A DNA stretch of 64,000 bases, from positions 1-64,000 of IMG/VR virus record IMGVR_UViG_3300035698_024657. The stretch is one strand, 5' to 3'. Origin of the DNA: a virus. Made by a program: the position numbers and the translations under genes. The notes under the pieces are model-generated. The model ran no database searches. It had not been told where the DNA came from and was given only the letters and a program-made list of their open reading frames with translations. Below are positions 7,065 through 14,495 of the stretch, piece by piece; the stretch's first letter is position 1, and each line of letters opens with the position of its first letter.

Positions 7065-7748
7065 GTGAATCTTCTCTGGCATATAATAGTAGAAGCCGAT
7101 ATTCAGGGAGCATCTATTCAGGGGAAAATTTCCTGTCACGCTACTACTAAAGACATGGCTGCGAAACTCGCCAGACAAACCTTTATCAAATATCTCCGTA
7201 ACTCTGGAGTGTGGGCAGGCATAGAAGAAGTTGAGCTACCCGATGAAGAAGATAAAGAGAAGACTATACAAGTTACGCAATACGTTGCACCGTATTGGAA
7301 TCATGTAAAGGTTCTCAAATTTGTTACCCACGGAGACTATTCTTTTACGTACTGTGCAGAAGAACTCGAAAAAAATGCACGAGACCGAAATGGTGTTCCT
7401 GTACCTACCGCAGCTAAAAAGCGACGGACATCTGGAGAAGTTGCTATTGTGAAAAGGAAACAGAAGCAAAAACAACTTGACCATAAAGAAAAGAAGGTAG
7501 AACAGCAACAGAAGGCTGTGACAAATAAACAGAGTAAGGAAGACCTGCTGCGAACAGTTGAGAAACACTTTACGGTAGACACTGCACAGGTAATCAAAGA
7601 GGCTGCGATTGCACTTGATGAAACTTATCAACGTGTACGCTATGCACTATTCCAGATTAGAGATAAAGGATATGATTCTGTAGAATACGCTTTAGAACAA
7701 ACCAAGATCGACGGCAGCACAGCATTTAGGTTGATCAAGAAAGGTTGA
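7065..7748 (+). CDS. Protein with coiled linker and C-terminal winged helix
   Basis: This 227-residue protein starts with GTG after AAGGAG. The N-terminal 95 residues are alpha/beta with unknown fold. Residues 115-150 are a strongly basic, Gln-rich helix. The C-terminal 70 residues have a winged-helix pattern: IKEAAIALDETYQRVRYAL, then a beta wing and FRLIKKG. The same pattern ends the protein at 51952 and makes up most of the one at 2658. Probable DNA-binding regulator; target unknown. Confidence 0.5.
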   Translation: MNLLWHIIVEADIQGASIQGKISCHATTKDMAAKLARQTFIKYLRNSGVWAGIEEVELPDEEDKEKTIQVTQYVAPYWNHVKVLKFVTHGDYSFTYCAEELEKNARDRNGVPVPTAAKKRRTSGEVAIVKRKQKQKQLDHKEKKVEQQQKAVTNKQSKEDLLRTVEKHFTVDTAQVIKEAAIALDETYQRVRYALFQIRDKGYDSVEYALEQTKIDGSTAFRLIKKG

Positions 7749-7752
7749 TACG

Positions 7753-8127
7753 ATGACGCCACTCCAATACTTGTTGCTCTATCTTAGCCTGAACTTTATA
7801 CTGACAATAATTTGGTTAATTATCCCCTTAAGTGTAAATACAATACGCAAAAACGCTGGCCTTACTCCAAAACTGCGTATTTGGCCGATAGATGACTGTA
7901 TATATCATACGAAAGGCGTGGATACGCTCACAGGCACAGTAGGTGCCTTCTGTGTATCAACTGTAATTGCTACACCATTGTTGATTTCCTGCATAATATA
8001 TCGGGGTCTTCATACGCCCATAAAAAGGGTCTGCAAATATCTTAAAGGTATTATATGGTGGATAGTTACATCAAAAGAGGATAGAGTACAAGTCGCATTA
8101 GGTACAGTACCAGAAGAAGAGGAATAG
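7753..8127 (+). CDS. Inner-membrane protein with C-terminal IQxALG-type motif
   Basis: This 124-residue protein has a membrane segment at 7-28 (a hydrophobic run with LNFILTIIWLIIPL), a second at about 59-80 and an amphipathic helix after it. The cytoplasmic tail ends in KEDRVQVALGTVPEEEE, so the recurrent motif is at the extreme C-terminus here. The next gene is a paralogue with the same layout. It may tether a motif-binding partner to the membrane (inference). Confidence 0.6.
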   Translation: MTPLQYLLLYLSLNFILTIIWLIIPLSVNTIRKNAGLTPKLRIWPIDDCIYHTKGVDTLTGTVGAFCVSTVIATPLLISCIIYRGLHTPIKRVCKYLKGIIWWIVTSKEDRVQVALGTVPEEEE

Positions 8128-8130
8128 TAT

Positions 8131-8496
8131 ATGACCAATCCTATATTTCATGCAGAGCCGTGGATGATAATTACTTACTTCACAATTAACTGTATCATTT
8201 CTATGATATGGCTAGTTATCCCCGTAATAATAAACGCGAAGCGTCAAGAATATGAACTTCCTGCGGCAATGGTGATCTGGCCGATGCGACCCAAATTCTT
8301 TAGGAACTCTTGGCTAGGTTTAGCAATAAGATGTTTTATATCGGGTACGCTCATCGTGCTTCCTGCTATGTTCATATACATTATAGGCCATACTATTTAT
8401 CTTACTATCAATTGGGTAGCTAACTCATTGGCTTTTACTAAAGAAGATAAAGTACAAATCGCTATAGGCACATTACAGAAAAAGGATACGAAATAG
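8131..8496 (+). CDS. Paralogous inner-membrane protein with C-terminal motif
   Basis: This 121-residue protein parallels the upstream gene. It has a first membrane helix around 10-30 (INCIISMIWLVIPV), a central loop with VIWPM matching RIWPI in the paralogue, and a second membrane segment. The tail is KEDKVQIAIGTLQ. Its sequence has diverged strongly outside these points, so the duplication is old or the motif is under selection. Function unknown. Confidence 0.6.
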   Translation: MTNPIFHAEPWMIITYFTINCIISMIWLVIPVIINAKRQEYELPAAMVIWPMRPKFFRNSWLGLAIRCFISGTLIVLPAMFIYIIGHTIYLTINWVANSLAFTKEDKVQIAIGTLQKKDTK

Positions 8497-8498
8497 CT

Positions 8499-8801
8499 AT
8501 GGACTGTAGTTGCAGTTGTGAGATAGACTATGATAACCCTACAGGTTTTCATCGAACATCAATATATCGCGCAAAGAAAAAGTATCGATGTTGTGAATGC
8601 CACGAGGATATTCTACCTGGTAAACGATATCAATACGTGGTCGGCGTATGGGGTGAACTTTTAACGTACAGAACATGTATGACCTGCGTAAATATACGAG
8701 AACAACTTTGTCCACATGGATGGATTTACGAAGAATTAAACGAAGTAGTTTACGAATGTTTTGGTATAGGCCTTACTGAAGTACCAGAAGAAGAGGAGTA
8801 G
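8499..8801 (+). CDS. Cys-rich zinc-binding protein
   Basis: This 100-residue protein contains CSC near the start, CCEC with a following GKRY turn (residues 31-44) and CMTC (59-62). This looks like a zinc finger in which the first knuckle CxxC precedes a bound ligand loop. It ends in an EVPEEEE tail like that of the membrane protein at 7753. It starts two bases after that family, so a shared complex is possible. Function unknown. Confidence 0.55.
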   Translation: MDCSCSCEIDYDNPTGFHRTSIYRAKKKYRCCECHEDILPGKRYQYVVGVWGELLTYRTCMTCVNIREQLCPHGWIYEELNEVVYECFGIGLTEVPEEEE

Positions 8802-8878
8802 TGTCCGATGTAGAAAATAATTTGTCTTGGGACTATATTAATAGCTTAACCTTGGAAACCAATAACTTGTCATCGTAA
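8801..8878 (+). CDS. Possible 25-residue microprotein
   Basis: A GTG overlaps the upstream TAG stop (TAGTG) and is preceded by GAGGAG. The frame runs 25 codons (SDVENNLSWDYINSL and more) to TAA. The junction closely resembles the one at 4895-4899. Short length makes this uncertain. Confidence 0.3.
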   Translation: MSDVENNLSWDYINSLTLETNNLSS

Positions 8879-8892
8879 GATGAAGGAGTAAA

Positions 8893-10119
8893 ATGATGAA
8901 GTACAAAATTCCTATTCTTGTGTTACTTATTCTGGTAGCGTTCAGTGCGCTCGCAGTATTTGCCACCGGGGAAAAGGGAGATGATTCCGCTGTAGTAGTT
9001 GATCCAGAGACTACAGCAGTGGTGGAAGAACCTGTGATAGCTGAAGAACCTATTCCCCCTACAGCCGCACCGATTATAACGACTGATGAAAATCTTTCAA
9101 GTGTTGGAGGATTTGATTGCGCAGTAGCAAAAGGACAGGAAGCTCTTGTAGTATCTGAAGAAGCACTAGCCGCGATCCAAGTACTTGTGGATCAGTGGAA
9201 GGCAGATTCGAGTCTGGTACTTGTGCTGAAAGGGTACGCTGATGGTAATGAATATATGTTGGATCATGATGCAATGAATCCAGCAATTGCTTTAGGCCGT
9301 TGTGCAGTCGCGTATAAGATTGTAAACGGAATGGGCGCCACCGAGCTTGCACGTATTCGATACTTTGTTGAAGAGTTTGAAGAGTGTGGTCCAGAGTTCA
9401 GAGGATTTAACGTATCTCTGGAATCTTCTGCATGGGCGAGTACTGCAGCCTTTGCCGCATTGGAAATCTATGTAGATGATTTGGCAGCCGCATTAGCCCT
9501 TCTTGACCATGCAGTAATAACGAATACTTTCGCCATATCTAATAACGGTGCAAATATTGCAGTATTGACCAATACGTGTAACGACCTCACTGCGCAACTG
9601 GCCCTTATCGAAGCTAATCAATTCAACGTACAAATCGGCATAGGAATTACAGGATTCAATGAATTTCCGCTTGTTCCATCGATACACGGCGTAATCAGTA
9701 AGGGCAGGTGGGGCGTAGAATTAGATATGGCGCATTCCATCTTTGCAAAGTCTAAAAAGATGATACGGCCATATGGAGAAGGTGCAAAAGTGTATGGTGA
9801 CTTTGATACCTTTACACGTTTTGCGTCAGCTCGAATTTCATACTTATTCATGCAGGATGTACTTCTTGATGATATGTCCCTGTATCTCAAAGCAGGCTGG
9901 CATTGGAGTGAACAAAACACTTACGAATATAGCGGATATTACGCGTGGTTCGATGGACCAGAATTAGGTGCAGGTCTGGCGCTTCCAATTGGACGTAATT
10001 GGGATGTCACAGGCAATGTGTATTGGATTCCAGCTCGCCATACAGTATATCCTGATCCAACCCGTACGTGGGATACTGAACGCGCACGTTTTTCATTGAA
10101 TGTTTTAAAGACACTGTAA
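8893..10119 (+). CDS. Outer-membrane protein: OmpA-like domain plus beta-barrel
   Basis: This 408-residue protein has a signal peptide at 1-26 (hydrophobic VLLILVAFSALAVFA). An acidic Pro/Glu/Val linker follows. Residues 70-155 resemble an OmpA-type periplasmic domain: a strand LVLVLKGYADG, then a helix with an ALGRCAVAYKIV run, then a strand. The last 170 residues alternate polar and hydrophobic positions like beta-barrel strands, and the protein ends in Leu after a typical terminal strand. It heads a cassette of exported proteins. An outer-membrane protein in a phage suggests change of the host surface; virion or superinfection roles are possible. Confidence 0.6.
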   Translation: MMKYKIPILVLLILVAFSALAVFATGEKGDDSAVVVDPETTAVVEEPVIAEEPIPPTAAPIITTDENLSSVGGFDCAVAKGQEALVVSEEALAAIQVLVDQWKADSSLVLVLKGYADGNEYMLDHDAMNPAIALGRCAVAYKIVNGMGATELARIRYFVEEFEECGPEFRGFNVSLESSAWASTAAFAALEIYVDDLAAALALLDHAVITNTFAISNNGANIAVLTNTCNDLTAQLALIEANQFNVQIGIGITGFNEFPLVPSIHGVISKGRWGVELDMAHSIFAKSKKMIRPYGEGAKVYGDFDTFTRFASARISYLFMQDVLLDDMSLYLKAGWHWSEQNTYEYSGYYAWFDGPELGAGLALPIGRNWDVTGNVYWIPARHTVYPDPTRTWDTERARFSLNVLKTL

Positions 10120-10132
10120 ATAGGAGAGTGTA

Positions 10133-10921
10133 ATGAAGCCAAATAACAAGGGACTAATTTTGTTGGTTGTCCTGGGACTAATGATCTTCGGGGCAATGAG
10201 TTGTTCAGACAAGATGGATACGCCGGTCGGCCCTACCAAGGTCGATAGCACCCTCTATATCGACACAGTGATTAAAATCGAAGTCGACACGGTTTTCCGC
10301 GTAGACACTGTATTCGAGCCAAAGCTTATCTATGATACGACATATGTCATAATCTTCGACACAGTCACTCAAGTAGATACGGTAAAGGTTCCGGAATATA
10401 TTTATATGTACGATACTACGTACATCACTGAATATGATACTACATACGTCCCTGACTATGATACTATATACGCGATTAGGTACGATACCATATACTCTGT
10501 TGAGTACGATACGACATATATTGAATCGCCTCCAGATACTATAACTGAATACGATACGACAATTATATATGTACCCCAATACATAACCGATACGCTATAT
10601 GATACATTACCACCAGATACAGTTCCTGTCTATATTATAGATACAGTCTATCAAGTACATTACGATACTATATGGATAGATACCTGTGGAGATACGACGT
10701 ATATTGAACTTCCACCAGATACTGTGATAGTAACGGATACATTATACTTGCCTGACGGCTGGGTAATAATGTGTTGCATTAGTGGACCGGATAAATGTGA
10801 ATGTCCCGAAGGAGCGGAACCGATAGCAGTGGCACCATGCGATATTGCGGATCGTGAGGCTGAAGGTTGGCGTATTGCGGAACAAGGATCCCCTTGTTTA
10901 GAAGGGTGGTGTATACAATAG
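10133..10921 (+). CDS. Asp-Thr-repeat lipoprotein
   Basis: This 262-residue protein has a lipoprotein signal: a basic start, hydrophobic run, and lipobox GAMSC with acylated Cys24. Residues 35-215 are built of about twenty short DT units (such as VDTVF and YDTTYI), spaced about 8-10 residues apart, suggesting a repetitive beta fibre. The C-terminal 50 residues hold eight Cys (CCISG, CECPEG, CDIAD), likely disulphide-bonded. Such DT repeats are common in surface proteins of Bacteroidota-like bacteria. It shares an operon with the OMP upstream. A terminator follows. Confidence 0.65.
   Translation: MKPNNKGLILLVVLGLMIFGAMSCSDKMDTPVGPTKVDSTLYIDTVIKIEVDTVFRVDTVFEPKLIYDTTYVIIFDTVTQVDTVKVPEYIYMYDTTYITEYDTTYVPDYDTIYAIRYDTIYSVEYDTTYIESPPDTITEYDTTIIYVPQYITDTLYDTLPPDTVPVYIIDTVYQVHYDTIWIDTCGDTTYIELPPDTVIVTDTLYLPDGWVIMCCISGPDKCECPEGAEPIAVAPCDIADREAEGWRIAEQGSPCLEGWCIQ
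10326..10745 (+). repeat. Degenerate tandem repeat (DT-coding)
   Basis: Units like TACGATACGACATAT recur at intervals of about 24-30 bases. The repeats vary in third positions but keep the Asp-Thr codons, so selection is on the protein. Such repeats may expand or contract by recombination. Confidence 0.55.
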
Positions 10922-10955
10922 ATACCGTAGCACCTTAACATGTATTAGCACATGG

Positions 10956-10993
10956 GGAGATGCCTGTTTATATGGGCATCTCCTTTCTTTTTC
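10956..10993 (+). terminator. Rho-independent terminator
   Basis: The stem GGAGATGCC (10956-10964) pairs with GGCATCTCC (10975-10983), followed by TTTCTTTTT. It lies 35 bases after the lipoprotein gene and separates it from the next transcript. Confidence 0.85.
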
Positions 10994-11029
10994 AATGGAG
11001 CTATATTATATATAGATGAGATGCGACTG

Positions 11030-11041
11030 GTCCAATTGGAC
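11030..11041. promoter_or_regulatory. Perfect palindrome GTCCAATTGGAC
   Basis: This 12-bp palindrome lies between the terminator and the ribosome binding site (AAGGAG) of the next gene. It shares ATTGGAC with the direct repeats at 2204 and 2271, so a common regulator is possible. Confidence 0.35.
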
Positions 11042-11071
11042 TAGAATAACCCATAACAGTAAGGAGACTTC

Positions 11072-11350
11072 ATGAGACGCCCAAACATTTTACTACTATT
11101 TGGGACCGTACTGCTTCTGACTCTGTTTCTATCCGTCCCAGTTTTATCGGATCACACCTGGGGCGGTGAACAAGGTTTAGTAGACACTACAACTGCCTTG
11201 ACTGATCACAGTTGGGGAGGCGAACAAGGTACTCCGGCGTTTGATGATGGTGGGTGGGATGACCCCGCCATTCCAGAAGATGTGGACGATACCGGATGGG
11301 CTGATATTGAAAGCTATTTTCAGTATCTTGTCAACCTAATCGTTGAATAA
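11072..11350 (+). CDS. Small secreted protein with DH(T/S)WGGEQG repeats
   Basis: This 92-residue protein has a clear signal peptide (residues 1-26: basic start, LLLFGTVLLLTLFL core, VLS cleavage region). The mature part carries two copies of DH(T/S)WGGEQG at about 27 and 45, then an acidic Trp-rich stretch (GGWDDP, DTGWADI). No Cys. It is exported to the periplasm or surface as part of the envelope cassette. Function unknown. Confidence 0.6.
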   Translation: MRRPNILLLFGTVLLLTLFLSVPVLSDHTWGGEQGLVDTTTALTDHSWGGEQGTPAFDDGGWDDPAIPEDVDDTGWADIESYFQYLVNLIVE

Positions 11351-11362
11351 CAACTAACATGC

Positions 11363-11391
11363 AGTACTCCCCAAAAAATTTGGGGAGTACT
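11363..11391. terminator. Perfect 13-bp hairpin (possible bidirectional terminator)
   Basis: AGTACTCCCCAAA and TTTGGGGAGTACT are exact inverted repeats around an AAA loop, 12 bases after the upstream stop. No long T run follows on the plus strand, so termination is less certain than at 10956; an RNA-stability role is also possible. Confidence 0.5.
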
Positions 11392-11423
11392 AATGAAAAA
11401 TGTAAAAGGTAACATACAGAAAG

Positions 11424-11651
11424 ATGGGAACAAATGACAGTACACAGTTAACAGAAGCGCTACGCCACCTTAAACATGCATTAGCATGCGTTCATATATT
11501 CGAAGTGATTGATGGAAAAACTGGTGAAGGTTGCCCAGATTGCGAAGAGGCAACACACTTTTTAGAACAGTATGAAATAGTTAAGACGGAGGAAGAAGAA
11601 GAGGATGAAGAGGACAACTCTTCACATTGGTGGATCGCGTTTGGGGGGTAA
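11424..11651 (+). CDS. Small acidic Cys/His protein
   Basis: This 75-residue protein has a helix with LRHLKHALACVHIF, then CPDC and a following H, which could bind one metal ion. A run of Glu and Asp (about 55-65) precedes a Trp-rich end (SSHWWIAFGG). Its 3' end carries a GGGGGG that also serves as ribosome binding site for the PorV-like gene. Function unknown. Confidence 0.5.
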   Translation: MGTNDSTQLTEALRHLKHALACVHIFEVIDGKTGEGCPDCEEATHFLEQYEIVKTEEEEEDEEDNSSHWWIAFGG

Positions 11652-11656
11652 TCTAC

Positions 11657-12571
11657 GTGCAAAGGGGATGGAACAACGCCTTAATAGTTATAGTCTGTAT
11701 ACTTCTGCCTGCTTGTGTGTTCTCAAATTCTGGAGGACAAACAGCGGCAGATTTTTTACGTATTGGACTAAGTGCTCGCGCAGCCGGAATAGGAGATGCG
11801 AGCACAGCCTTCAGCAAAGGGGTAGAAGCAGCCTATTGGAATCCAGCAGGCTTAGTACTCCTAACGCCACGAGTGGAAATTTTATCGAGTCACTTTTTAT
11901 GGTATCAAGATATCAACGTAGATCACTGTGCGATCGCATACAGGTTACATCGGGGGATCGTTGTGGCCGCTTCGATTGTGTACGTCAATTATGGGGATAT
12001 CGATGGGTATGATATATCAGGTAATGCAACTGGAGAAAAACTCGACGCGTATGATCTTAGCGGAGCGTTCTCTACTGGAATACAATTATGGAAAGGATTT
12101 ACAGCCGGCGCAACCGTCAAGGTAATCAATCAACGCCTAATACACCTAAGCGCAAGAACAATCGCATTCGATTTTGGTTTACGTATGCAGCTTGGTACTA
12201 TAATATTAGGTGGCGCAGTTGTCAATCTTGGACCAGATATTGTTATTGGACATTACGCGGAAAAATTGCCCCTATCCTTCCGAGTAGGGACTTCTTTCAC
12301 TTTTTATAATGATGAACTATATACAGTATTCGATATTGATTTTCCAAAATATGGAATAATCTCTTTCCACACTGGTATAGAATATTGTATGCAAAAACGA
12401 TATTATCTTCGCACAGGCATAAAAATGCATATAAATACATTTCGACCTCAACCATCACTGGGTGCAGGTGTGAAATTTAACAATGTAACAATTAACTACG
12501 CATATGTTCCGGGAAATGGATTTATTCATGATCCACTGCATAAATTTTCGTTGACCTTGGGTATTATGTAA
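11657..12571 (+). CDS. PorV/PorQ-family outer-membrane beta-barrel
   Basis: The 304-residue product begins at GTG 11657, eight bases after GGGGGG; an ATG at 11627 in frame would bury the signal peptide. The signal peptide is followed by the family signature: DFLRIGLSARAAGIGDAS, then VEAAYWNPAGL. This is the conserved start of PorV/PorQ (UPF0164-like) barrels. The remainder alternates strands and ends with SLTLGIM. In Bacteroidota PorV carries type IX secretion cargo, and related barrels occur elsewhere. Finding it in a phage is unusual; it may reshape the host surface, alter secretion, or act in exclusion. Confidence 0.75.
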   Translation: MQRGWNNALIVIVCILLPACVFSNSGGQTAADFLRIGLSARAAGIGDASTAFSKGVEAAYWNPAGLVLLTPRVEILSSHFLWYQDINVDHCAIAYRLHRGIVVAASIVYVNYGDIDGYDISGNATGEKLDAYDLSGAFSTGIQLWKGFTAGATVKVINQRLIHLSARTIAFDFGLRMQLGTIILGGAVVNLGPDIVIGHYAEKLPLSFRVGTSFTFYNDELYTVFDIDFPKYGIISFHTGIEYCMQKRYYLRTGIKMHINTFRPQPSLGAGVKFNNVTINYAYVPGNGFIHDPLHKFSLTLGIM

Positions 12572-12633
12572 TATCATCAGGTCCCCGGACGAGACGATTC
12601 GAGTCCGGCAATATGTTAACAGGAGAGGGGAAA

Positions 12634-13011
12634 ATGTTTGAAACTTTGAAAAAACAATGGCACATCTTGACTATGTTCGTTGCGATGATAACAATGATCG
12701 TTACCGGTGTAGTATGGGCAGGAGAATTTGTTGAAAAAATGGGCATGATGGAACAAATTCAGATGAAGCAAGCACAGAATGAAGAAAAGCTAATCAATTT
12801 AACTTTGAAGCTGTGGCAAATTGATCCCGAACAACGTCACAAATGGAGTATACTTCCAGTTGCACCAAAGATAGGAAAAGCTGGAGATACTATTACAAGT
12901 GAATGGGTAGCCCTAATAGATGATAGTTTACTTATACGATATAAATTCACACGGGACTCGGTTACTACAAGTCTTGCGGTAGATACATTGAGAGAACAGA
13001 ATACTCCATAA
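12634..13011 (+). CDS. Single-span membrane protein
   Basis: The 125-residue product uses the ATG at 12634 after AGGAGAGGGG. A membrane segment covers about 13-32 (ILTMFVAMITMIVTGVVW), followed by a Gln/Lys helix (IQMKQAQNEEKLINLTLKLW) and a short beta region. The layout, an N-terminal anchor plus periplasmic coiled part, would suit an i-spanin or an envelope tether. No decisive motif. Confidence 0.5.
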   Translation: MFETLKKQWHILTMFVAMITMIVTGVVWAGEFVEKMGMMEQIQMKQAQNEEKLINLTLKLWQIDPEQRHKWSILPVAPKIGKAGDTITSEWVALIDDSLLIRYKFTRDSVTTSLAVDTLREQNTP

Positions 13012-13018
13012 AAACTGC

Positions 13019-13151
13019 GGACTGTATAAGTATATTGCTTATACCTCTGCGGCGGCACTTATAGACGTAGAAGTGGCGAGTGATTGTATGCATCGATCAC
13101 GAGAAGCAGGAAGTATCCGATTACGACGGTAATCGGATACCTGCTTCTATA
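13019..13151 (+). ncRNA. Structured non-coding segment (possible sRNA or leader)
   Basis: Two hairpins lie in a 153-base gap. GTATAAG/CTTATAC spans 13024-13044. A larger one has GTATCCGATTAC/GTAATCGGATAC (13113-13140, loop GACG) extended by AGAAGCAG/CTGCTTCT (13102-13148) with a three-base bulge. No T run follows, so it is not a simple terminator. It could be an RNA-stability or leader element for 13165. Confidence 0.45.
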
Positions 13152-13164
13152 AAGGCACCAAATA

Positions 13165-13344
13165 ATGGATGATCTAAATAAACGGATTGAATACGCCAGA
13201 GAGCATATAGAGGATATAATGAAGGATCCTGCATGGCTAAAAAATCTAGAAGAATCCGATAAACGTCTTAAAGAGGATATCGAAAGGCGGAAACGTGAAA
13301 GTATAGTCTCATGGGAAGATCTAAATGAACCTACAACGATTTAA
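13165..13344 (+). CDS. Small charged helical protein
   Basis: This 59-residue ORF follows the structured segment. It is almost entirely charged helix (KRIEYAREHIEDIMKD, then LEESDKRLKEDIERRKR). No family recognised. The next ORF begins nine bases after its stop, and the four following small ORFs are tightly packed, which supports real translation. Confidence 0.5.
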   Translation: MDDLNKRIEYAREHIEDIMKDPAWLKNLEESDKRLKEDIERRKRESIVSWEDLNEPTTI

Positions 13345-13353
13345 GGAATAGTT

Positions 13354-13503
13354 ATGAATACGTTTTCGCTCGCAATAGCAATTGCGTTTATCGCAGGTAT
13401 GTTGCTCGGTGGGACATACGTATACAGAAAAACCATGGCGCGGATGAATCAGCTTTTCGAATCAGTGATGGAAGACCAGTTCCACAGTAAGGAAGAAAGA
13501 TAA
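13354..13503 (+). CDS. Single-span membrane microprotein
   Basis: The 49-residue product has an N-terminal membrane helix at 4-25 (AIAIAFIAGMLLGG) with a short cytoplasmic basic and acidic tail. It has the glycine-zipper look of small phage membrane proteins. The stop overlaps the next start by one base (TAATG). It could be a holin-like or regulatory peptide. Confidence 0.45.
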   Translation: MNTFSLAIAIAFIAGMLLGGTYVYRKTMARMNQLFESVMEDQFHSKEER

Positions 13504-13634
13504 TGAGTATGCAAGAGACGCGAGAAAAGATTGAAGCAATTTTGAAATCAATACATGAGAGGGAAATAGGCCATCCCCTCAACTATGAGAGTGAAGCAAT
13601 CCATATCATAACGCTTGTTCGTACGCATGGATAA
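13503..13634 (+). CDS. Hypothetical microprotein
   Basis: This 43-residue ORF is coupled to the upstream ORF by TAATG. It is helical and amphipathic (TREKIEAILKSIHEREIG), ending in ITLVRTHG. No motif known. It overlaps the next ORF by eight bases. Confidence 0.4.
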   Translation: MSMQETREKIEAILKSIHEREIGHPLNYESEAIHIITLVRTHG

Positions 13635-13752
13635 AGTTATGCGAAGAGTAATGTCGTTCCCTTTCGGGAAGGACAAAGATACGGCAAACAGTATTGCATG
13701 GGTAATTATCCTCATTGTGATTTTATCGTGGATGAAAGGGAAAGTATTATGA
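13627..13752 (+). CDS. Single-span membrane microprotein
   Basis: This 41-residue ORF has a basic N-terminus (DKVMRRVM) and a membrane helix at about 22-36 (NSIAWVIILIVILSW). The stop overlaps the next ATG (ATGA). It may be a phage membrane peptide; no specific family. Confidence 0.4.
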   Translation: MDKVMRRVMSFPFGKDKDTANSIAWVIILIVILSWMKGKVL

Positions 13753-14003
13753 CTATTGAAGAAGCCATTGCCCTAATGGACGAAACAGATGAGGGTTGGG
13801 CCAAAAAGGGTGAGTTACTTGCACCATTGGAAATCTTTAAGAAATACAAACCAGATTTTTGTCTCAAAGATTTGGAACCGGCACACGATGAGATTTACTT
13901 TCCAACGTTTGACGAAAAGATGACGAAAGACGATATTCTGTTTTTACATCGATGCGGCTTTCATCTGGATGAGTCATACGAATGCTGGGTGATGTTTACA
14001 TAA
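13749..14003 (+). CDS. Hypothetical protein
   Basis: This 84-residue product starts at ATG 13749 by ATGA overlap; a longer frame from 13698 would lie inside the upstream ORF. It is acidic and has several aromatics (YFPTFDEKM, FLHRCGFHLDESYECW). No family recognised. It couples to the next gene by TAATG. Confidence 0.5.
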   Translation: MTIEEAIALMDETDEGWAKKGELLAPLEIFKKYKPDFCLKDLEPAHDEIYFPTFDEKMTKDDILFLHRCGFHLDESYECWVMFT

Positions 14004-14260
14004 TGGCAAAAACTATCGCTCCACAATATAGAGTATATGATGAGCATATAACGCTCAAAGAATTCAAAATACAATATGCATTAGGGGCATTGCATTGGCA
14101 CAAACGCTACCATATGGCAGGCGACTCCACCACGCCTATAGAAATACTGGCTATTTTAGCTAAAGATCCGAACGACCTTGTACGCCGCAGAGCTAGGCAC
14201 AGTCCCTGTTGGAAGGGGCACAATTTCAGTTGGAGGAGGTCTCGGTTAAATGACGGTTAA
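14003..14260 (+). CDS. IQxALG motif plus LRV repeat protein
   Basis: The product has 85 residues. Residues 19-28 (KEFKIQYALG) are the recurrent motif. One LRV-type repeat follows: TPIEILAILAKDPNDLVRRRARHSP. The start is set by TAATG overlap with the previous stop. The protein ends with a Trp/Arg-rich tail. It is directly followed by a close relative at 14250, so this is a tandem duplication. Confidence 0.6.
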   Translation: MAKTIAPQYRVYDEHITLKEFKIQYALGALHWHKRYHMAGDSTTPIEILAILAKDPNDLVRRRARHSPCWKGHNFSWRRSRLNDG

Positions 14261-14477
14261 GGAATTCGAAATACAGTATGCATTAGGGTCGATAGACTGG
14301 CTGCATATGTATAACCTTGCAAGAAGTCAACGTACTCATCCAATTATATTGAGTACATTACGAGATAATCCAGATTATCTCGTCAGTCGAAGAGCAAAAC
14401 TTAACCCACGTACAAATAAGAATACAGTAAGGTATATTAAACGTAGCAACGCTACAGAAAGGAACCATGGATCTTAA
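14250..14477 (+). CDS. IQxALG motif plus LRV repeat protein
   Basis: The 75-residue product starts MTVKEFEIQYALG, a canonical example of the recurrent motif. One repeat follows (HPIILSTLRDNPDYLVSRRA), then NPRTNK, the opening of another unit. It overlaps its paralogue upstream by 11 bases. Related proteins lie at 14003 and 19822. The repeat could be a binding surface and the motif a docking tag; both are inference. Confidence 0.65.
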   Translation: MTVKEFEIQYALGSIDWLHMYNLARSQRTHPIILSTLRDNPDYLVSRRAKLNPRTNKNTVRYIKRSNATERNHGS

Positions 14478-14495
14478 AACACAATTAGGAACAAA

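Noticed and set aside
10326-10745. CRISPR-like array
   Set aside because: The repeats are degenerate, short-spaced and in frame inside a lipoprotein gene; they code Asp-Thr units.
12584-12607. Sequence resembling a tRNA T arm (GATTCGAGTCC)
   Set aside because: No acceptor or anticodon stem could be built around it; only a short CCGGAC/GTCCGG hairpin remains.
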